Shown in pieces: positions 56,395 to 64,000 of a stretch of DNA of 64,000 nt. The notes beneath the pieces were generated by a model that was not told the origin of the DNA, did no database searches, and saw only the letters and a program-made list of their open reading frames with translations. Every line of letters starts with the position of its first letter. Position 1 is the first letter of the stretch. Source of the DNA: Pseudoalteromonas rubra (GTDB lineage: Bacteria > Pseudomonadota > Gammaproteobacteria > Enterobacterales > Alteromonadaceae); contig NZ_CP045429.1 in the NCBI RefSeq assembly GCF_005886805.2, positions 342,501-406,500 of the forward strand, read 5' to 3'. The position numbers were made by a program, and so were the translations under genes.

Positions 56395-57507
56395 ATGAAA
56401 ATCGGACAGTTGAATCAGCTGTTGAATCCGGCGATGCAGCATAACGCGGGTAAAGCTAAATCGCTTATCCCTAATATGTCAATTAATACGGATAGTTACC
56501 ACGGAAACAAATCTCAGGCAGCGGCAAAAATGCTCGATGATAAACTGGCGCAGGCGCTGGGCATTGAGAAAAAAGAAGAAAAAGACAAGCCGCTGTTTGA
56601 TTTTGAGGAAATTGTCAAAAATGTACTGGGGTTTGTACAGGGGGCTGTGAAGAAAGCCAAAGCCGCAGGGGAAGATGACGACACACTCAAGAGTATGCTT
56701 GATCAAGCACGCAAGGGCGTGCAGATGGGGATTGATGAAGCGTCTGAAGAGTTAAAAGGCACCGGTTTATTCAATGATGAAATTGAAGGTGGGATAGAAA
56801 AGTCCAGAGAAGGCATTTTTAACGGCCTGGACGAATTTGAAAAAGAGTTGTTTGATCCTAAGCCCCAGCAAGTGTCTGTTAGTGCCGCTCAGTTTGCCAG
56901 CTTATCGAATCAGGCTGAATACGCCTTTACTACAGCAGAAGGCGATGAGGTAGTGATTTCATTCAGTGATGCGATGAGTCAATCTCAGGCTGCCAGTTAT
57001 GCACGCAACGGTGACAGTGAAGGATTTGCTTATGGTGAGCAGAGCAGTCGTGAACTTAACTTTTCTATCAGTGTGAATGGCGATCTGAATGAAGATGAGC
57101 AGGCAGCCATCAACGATATGATGAAAGATATCCGTGATGTCAGTGACACTTTTTTTGCCGGTGATTACGACGATGCCTTTGCCAAAGTGCAGGAGCTGGG
57201 TATTAACAGCGAACAAATCGTCAACTTCACCATGGACTTGCGCCAGACTAAAACCTCGGCAGCGATTGCTCAGTATCAGCAAAGTAATCCGATGAAAGAT
57301 TTGGAAAAAGCATTACAGCCATTGGATCAGCGTTTAGAAGGGATCCATGATGAGGCGAAAGGACTGGGTATAGAAGCTCAGTTACCGGATATTATGGCGT
57401 GGATCAACGAGGGCCAGGCACGTCTGAATGAGTTTCTGGATTATGCTGAAGGCTTCTTCAGCGCCCTGGAATCACGTCAAGCTGAGAAGCAAGACCAGCA
57501 GGTATAA
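56395..57507 (+). CDS. DUF5610-like protein
   Basis: The 370-residue product starts MKIGQLNQLLN behind ggag and contains a helical region (about 60-160) with ARKGVQMGIDEASEELKGTGLFNDEI and GIEKSREGIFNGLDEFEKELF. I associate this with the DUF5610 family of marine gammaproteobacteria. A beta-rich, acidic middle part (about 165-235) and a helical C-terminus follow. No signal peptide or membrane helix is visible. The function is unknown. The frame extends upstream into trmA, but that part has no coding character. Confidence 0.8.
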   Translation: MKIGQLNQLLNPAMQHNAGKAKSLIPNMSINTDSYHGNKSQAAAKMLDDKLAQALGIEKKEEKDKPLFDFEEIVKNVLGFVQGAVKKAKAAGEDDDTLKSMLDQARKGVQMGIDEASEELKGTGLFNDEIEGGIEKSREGIFNGLDEFEKELFDPKPQQVSVSAAQFASLSNQAEYAFTTAEGDEVVISFSDAMSQSQAASYARNGDSEGFAYGEQSSRELNFSISVNGDLNEDEQAAINDMMKDIRDVSDTFFAGDYDDAFAKVQELGINSEQIVNFTMDLRQTKTSAAIAQYQQSNPMKDLEKALQPLDQRLEGIHDEAKGLGIEAQLPDIMAWINEGQARLNEFLDYAEGFFSALESRQAEKQDQQV

Positions 57508-57604
57508 TAGAGCGTCTGAACCCACTCGGCTTGAGTTGACACAAGTATTTATTTTAAACCCTGACCGTGGCACACTGCGCGCGAACTGTAAATAAGGAGC
57601 GCAT

Positions 57605-58405
57605 GTGCCACACATTCTCGTTTTTGATTCTGGTATCGGCGGAACCAGCGTGCTTGAGCACATTCGTGCAGTACTGCCTCATGCCGATTATAGCTATGTG
57701 ATGGACAACGTGCTGCTGCCTTATGGCCTACAGTCCCAGCAGACTATTCAGCAGCGTTTGGCCGCCCTGATAAAGTGGCTCGATCGTGATTTGCATCCGG
57801 TCGATATCATAGTGATTGCATGCAACACCGCCTCAACTTATGCATTGGGATCCACTCGTCAGTTAACCTCTATCCCGATTGTCGGAGTTGTGCCTGCCAT
57901 TAAGCCCGCAGCCATCGCCAGTCGTAGTCGACATATTGGCTTACTGGCGACGCCTGCAACGTCCGGAAATACATACACCCAACAACTCATTACGCAATTC
58001 GCGAACGAATGCCAGGTTGATTTGTATCAGTCGACTAAATTGGTTGAGCTGGCTGAGCAGTTTTATTGGTCCGGTGAGATTGACCGTGAGCAGCTTGCCG
58101 CTGAGATCAAACAACTTGAACTCGCCGCAGGGCTGGATCACTTAGTCCTGGGATGTACGCACTTTCCTATTATTGCGAAACCTTTGAGTGAGGCCATCTC
58201 TGAGTCGGTGACCCTGATTGATTCAGGCGCGGCAATTGCCAGGCGTGTTATGTCTTTATTGGCGCAAGGGCGTATCACTGAAGAACCAGGGTTGCCAGTT
58301 CAGTGCAATGGCGTTGAGTCAGGAATAACGAATTGGTACGCGACGGCAACCCAGGCGCATAACATTGATAGACCAGACGTCAGATTGTTCAGCCTTGACC
58401 GATAA
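57605..58405 (+). CDS. murI: Glutamate racemase
   Basis: MurI makes D-glutamate for peptidoglycan. The 266-residue product shows both catalytic Cys motifs, IACNTAST and LGCTHFPII, and the N-terminal FDSGIGGTSV. It starts with GTG, five bases behind aaggag. The position just upstream of an rrn operon resembles E. coli, where murI precedes rrnB, though here a RRM gene and repeats lie between. Confidence 0.95.
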   Translation: MPHILVFDSGIGGTSVLEHIRAVLPHADYSYVMDNVLLPYGLQSQQTIQQRLAALIKWLDRDLHPVDIIVIACNTASTYALGSTRQLTSIPIVGVVPAIKPAAIASRSRHIGLLATPATSGNTYTQQLITQFANECQVDLYQSTKLVELAEQFYWSGEIDREQLAAEIKQLELAAGLDHLVLGCTHFPIIAKPLSEAISESVTLIDSGAAIARRVMSLLAQGRITEEPGLPVQCNGVESGITNWYATATQAHNIDRPDVRLFSLDR

Positions 58406-58515
58406 TATTTAGTGATGAATACATGTGCCTGAACAGGTGGGAAATAAAAAGGGGTGGTAACCAAATTGGCCCCGCCCCTGTTAGTGTGTACAACGAGCTT
58501 ATAAGATGAAAGAGA

Positions 58516-58672
58516 TCAGTCGTGATCGTTAGTGGTCAGTGACTCTTATTGTTGTTTCGCCTCTCTGACTTTTAACGTACGTTGCTGAAACTCAGATCCA
58601 TTGAGTTCGTTGATGGCTTTCAGAGCATCGGGGCATGGTGGGGGCATTTCGATATAGCTTAATACAAGTGCG
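58516..58672 (-). pseudogene. RRM protein C-terminal fragment, copy 1
   Basis: The segment codes for a tail close to the RRM gene (EMP..PDALKAINELNGSEFQQRTLKVREAK), with two extra codons (PPPCP for PQP). A CAA to TAA change at 58546-58548 creates an early stop. There is no start codon or RNP motif, so it is a gene fragment. Confidence 0.8.
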
Positions 58673-58760
58673 AAAATACTACAGGAATAAAAAAGGGGTG
58701 GTAACCAAATTGGCTCCACACCTGTTAGTGTGTACAACGAGCTTTATAAGATGAAAGAGA

Positions 58761-58905
58761 TCAGTCTTGATCGTTAGTGGTCAGTGACTCTTGTTTTTGT
58801 TTCGCTTCTCTGACTTTTAACGTACGTTGCTGAAACTCAGATCCATTGAGTTCGTTAATGGCTTTCAGAGCATCGGGGCATGGTGGGGGCATTTCGATAT
58901 AGCTT
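58761..58905 (-). pseudogene. RRM protein C-terminal fragment, copy 2
   Basis: This has the same tail as copy 1, with the original KQKQESL end kept up to the parental stop position at 58761. An in-frame TAA just upstream of the tail closes the frame. It has no start and is a gene fragment. Confidence 0.8.
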
Positions 58906-58933
58906 TATACAAGTGCGAAAATACATGTAGGGA

Positions 58934-58969
58934 TAAAAAAGGGGTGGTAACCAAATTGGCTCCACCCCT
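58934..58969 (-). terminator. Intrinsic terminator of the RRM gene (third, parental copy)
   Basis: On the minus strand the stem ggggtgg / ccacccc, with an inner ccaa-ttgg pairing, is followed by six T. The same hairpin occurs at about 58450-58479 and 58694-58723; the middle copy has one mismatch in the stem. Confidence 0.85.
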
Positions 58970-59006
58970 GTTAGTGTGTACAACGAGCTTTATAAGATGA
59001 AAGAGA

Positions 59007-59483
59007 TCAGTCTTGATCGTTAGTGGTCAGTGACTCTTGTTTTTGTTTCGCTTCTCTGACTTTTAACGTACGTTGCTGAAACTCTGATTCATTGAGTTCG
59101 TTGATGGCTTTGAGAGCATCAGGTTGCGGCATTTCGACAAAACCAAATCCTCGGCGTTTACCTGTGTTCTTATCTTTAAGCAAACGAACCGAAAAAACTC
59201 GTCCCTTTTCTTCGAACAAATCGCGGACAACTTGTTCATTTGCTCTGTAGGGTAAATTACCGACATAGAGTGTGGTTGTTTCTACCGAACCACTGATGCT
59301 ACTACTACCAGTATTTCCTGTTGAGGAAGCAAATGCTGAAGCAATACCTCCAATTATGATGCCTAGCGCCAATAATAGGGCGGGATCTACTTGACTATTT
59401 AGCAGTACAAAATGCCCGAGCGCATAGCTCAGTATTGCCAGGAGAAGCACAGTAAATAGTGTCTTACGATCGAGAATATTCAT
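59007..59483 (-). CDS. Membrane-anchored RNA-binding protein (RRM domain)
   Basis: The 158-residue product has two N-terminal membrane helices (about 9-27 and 33-52), a Ser/Gly-rich linker and one RRM domain (about 70-148) with RNP2 LYVGNL and RNP1 RRGFGFVEM. The tail is charged and ends NDQD. Soluble single-RRM proteins are common in bacteria, whereas the two helices would place this one on the inner membrane facing the cytoplasm. Its RNA partners are unknown. A promoter TTGCGA-16-TAATAT lies upstream (59537-59564, minus strand). It is divergent from the rrn operon, and its 3' end is duplicated downstream. Confidence 0.88.
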   Translation of the reverse strand: MNILDRKTLFTVLLLAILSYALGHFVLLNSQVDPALLLALGIIIGGIASAFASSTGNTGSSSISGSVETTTLYVGNLPYRANEQVVRDLFEEKGRVFSVRLLKDKNTGKRRGFGFVEMPQPDALKAINELNESEFQQRTLKVREAKQKQESLTTNDQD

Positions 59484-59536
59484 AAGGATCTACCAAAAAA
59501 CGTTGAATACACATTAATTTAACAAGAAAGGTTGCT

Positions 59537-59564
59537 ATATTAACGACTTAATCAAATATCGCAA
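59537..59564 (-). promoter_or_regulatory. Promoter of the RRM gene
   Basis: On the minus strand TTGCGA (59559-59564) and TAATAT (59537-59542) are spaced by 16 bases, about 50 bases before the start codon. Confidence 0.6.
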
Positions 59565-59666
59565 TAATTAAATATAGAACTTGTTGAAAAGATTGCATCT
59601 TATCTGCGGAATTAGTGCCAGTATTGAGGGTTTAAAGATAAATGATCAAAAAGATCAAAAAAGGGG

Positions 59667-59694
59667 TTGCAATGGTTTTCGATTTCCCTATAAT
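59667..59694 (+). promoter_or_regulatory. rrn promoter P1
   Basis: TTGCAA (59667-59672) and a perfect TATAAT (59689-59694) are spaced by 16 bases and followed by the GC-rich discriminator gcgcatcc typical of stringently controlled promoters. A-rich repeats (gatcaaaaagatcaaaaaa) directly upstream look like an UP element. Confidence 0.85.
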
Positions 59695-59792
59695 GCGCAT
59701 CCACCGACACGGAGCACAACGCTGAAAAGCAACGAGTTAAGTGAAGGAAAAGCCAAACGGAAAGCTTAATTAAGAAAAATTAAATTTTCTAG

Positions 59793-59820
59793 TTGACTTT
59801 AAAAGTGAAGCGGTTAATAT
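59793..59820 (+). promoter_or_regulatory. rrn promoter P2
   Basis: TTGACT (59793-59798) and TAATAT (59815-59820) are spaced by 16 bases, with a GC-rich discriminator ggcgctcc and an AT-rich segment upstream. It lies 126 bases after P1, the usual tandem arrangement. Confidence 0.85.
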
Positions 59821-59872
59821 GGCGCTCCACTTCGCAGCGAGGCTGCGGTAACTAACGAAGTTTAGTTACATA

Positions 59873-59885
59873 GTTCTTTAAAAAT
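59873..59885 (+). promoter_or_regulatory. boxA antitermination site in the rrn leader
   Basis: gttctttaaaaat matches the boxA core (TGCTCTTTAACAA) used by NusB/NusE. A nested hairpin (cttcg ... cgaag enclosing gcagc / gctgc) just before it resembles boxB. Confidence 0.7.
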
Positions 59886-59891
59886 ATGAAG

Positions 59892-59911
59892 CAATCATCT
59901 GTGTGGGCACT
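59892..59911 (+). other. 5' half of the 16S processing stem
   Basis: caatcatctgtgtgg and following bases pair with 61648-61667 behind the 16S gene. This is the long duplex cut by RNase III. Confidence 0.75.
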
Positions 59912-60090
59912 CGTACAGATTGAGTTCTAACAGCGAATTTCAGTTTACTGAATGACGCACAAAAATTTAGAGTCTCAACTGAACTGAGTGACCAACAGAA
60001 TAAACATAGTTTATTCAGCACAGTCAATTCGATTCGAAAGAATCAAAATCAGAATTCATTGAGCATGAATCTTCGGATTCAAAAAACTTT

Positions 60091-61623
<1,533 letters not shown>

Positions 61624-61894
61624 TCGACTTAGAACTAATTTGTTCGAAGTGTCCACACAGATGATTGTTGCTTGGTAAGGTAACTTACTGAGTGATATTG
61701 CTCTTTAAAAATTTGGAAAGCTGATATTAAATTCTCGGAATGACAATGAAAATTGTTGTTCTATAGAGTTTTCGAAAGAAAAATGCCGATTAATCATTTA
61801 GTTGATTAATTAGCGTCTACTTTAGTATTACTTAACTTCTGGCGAAGTTAAAACTGTCTTTAGCAGTACAATTCAAAACTATTTTGGGTTGTAT
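61624..61894 (+). other. 16S-23S spacer without tRNA genes
   Basis: This spacer of about 271 bases has no tRNA-Ile, -Ala or -Glu. It contains the 3' half of the 16S processing stem (61648-61667), a boxA (tgctctttaaaaa at 61699-61711) and the 5' half of the 23S processing stem (about 61872-61900). Confidence 0.9.

Positions 61895-64000
<2,106 letters not shown>

Larger units (their letters stand above)
58446..58940. repeat. Two tandem partial copies (about 245 bp each) of the RRM gene 3' end and terminator
   Basis: The unit starts at ggggtgg positions 58451, 58695 and 58941 (spacing 244 and 246). The third occurrence is the real terminator and 3' end of the RRM gene. The first two copies carry the terminator hairpin, the spacer and about 45 C-terminal codons, and then a segment (cgatatagctt ... 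gcgaaaatac) not found in the parent gene. Identity between copies is high, so the duplication is recent or is being kept similar. The copies do not look like CRISPR or integron attC sites. Confidence 0.9.
59484..60090 (+). other. rrn control region and 16S leader
   Basis: This stretch has no gene. It holds the divergent RRM promoter, two rrn promoters, an AT-rich UP-like segment, a boxB-like hairpin (59830-59868), boxA and the 5' half of the 16S processing stem. A short open frame at 59581-59769 crosses both the rrn P1 promoter and its start region and is not a gene. Confidence 0.8.

Noticed and set aside
58446..58970. Repeats considered as CRISPR or integron attC array
   Set aside because: Units of 244-246 bp with gene-derived content and no short repeat-spacer pattern, no cas or integrase gene nearby; they match the adjacent RRM gene.
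59581..59769. Open frame of 62 codons before the 16S gene
   Set aside because: It spans the rrn P1 promoter (TTGCAA/TATAAT) and leader start; no ribosome-binding site and no recognisable protein.
61624..61894. tRNA genes in the 16S-23S spacer
   Set aside because: No tRNA-like CCA end, T-loop (GTTCRANNC) or cloverleaf pattern was found.

Overview
The window is a piece of a marine gammaproteobacterial chromosome. The 16S rRNA sequence, the gene families and the gene neighbourhoods all suggest Pseudoalteromonas; genus is likely, species is not determined. No tRNA gene, CRISPR array, prophage, integrase or transposase was found. Most of the window is core genome.

Both ends are ribosomal RNA operons in the same (+) orientation. 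Bases 1-1033 are the 3' part of one 23S gene, followed by 5S and a terminator. Bases 59640-64000 hold the tandem promoters, leader, a complete 16S gene, a spacer without tRNA, and the 5' part of a second 23S gene. The last 260 bases (63741-64000) are identical to bases 1-260, so the two rrn copies form long direct repeats around about 58 kb.

From left to right: lexA with two SOS boxes (1.6-2.3 kb). An aa3-type cytochrome c oxidase operon follows, with assembly factors and heme A synthesis genes (2.6-10.8 kb: coxB with a fused cytochrome c domain, coxA, ctaG, coxC, SURF1, an unnamed CxxxC membrane protein, ctaA, ctaB, sco) and an antisense DUF2909-like gene. Next is a complete chemotaxis module (11.5-20.2 kb: STAS, cheY, cheA, cheW, a triple-PAS MCP, cheR, cheD, cheB). 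A mixed housekeeping block covers 20.2-38.2 kb: NodB-type deacetylase, MATE exporter, nfuA with a convincing IscR type-1 site, M14 peptidase, comF, bioH, a SprA-like zincin pair, tex, greB, ompR-envZ plus an unknown third gene, pckA, and hslO-hslR. A full type II secretion operon gspC-gspN follows (38.4-49.9 kb) with a UPF0149 gene behind it. The remaining genes are two small unknown genes, ccoG, srkA, two tandem dsbA paralogues, trmA, a DUF5610-like gene, murI and a membrane-anchored RRM protein (50-59.5 kb).

Several genes fit one envelope and respiration theme. CoxABC with CtaG, Sco, SURF1, CtaA and CtaB make one terminal oxidase. CcoG serves copper delivery to a second, cbb3-type oxidase presumably encoded elsewhere. 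DsbA oxidises secreted proteins, and Gsp exports folded, disulfide-bonded proteins; its prepilin peptidase must lie outside the window.

No clearly new multi-gene system was found. The least explained features are: (i) the membrane-anchored RRM gene, whose 3' end and terminator are repeated twice more in tandem (about 245 bp units); (ii) a pair of near-identical ACCGGT-centred palindromes upstream of pckA; (iii) a roughly 220-bp element with ataccaattt terminal inverted repeats; (iv) conserved-looking orphans next to envZ, in the cox operon, beside nfuA and near ccoG. All functional statements are from reading the sequence; no database search was run.
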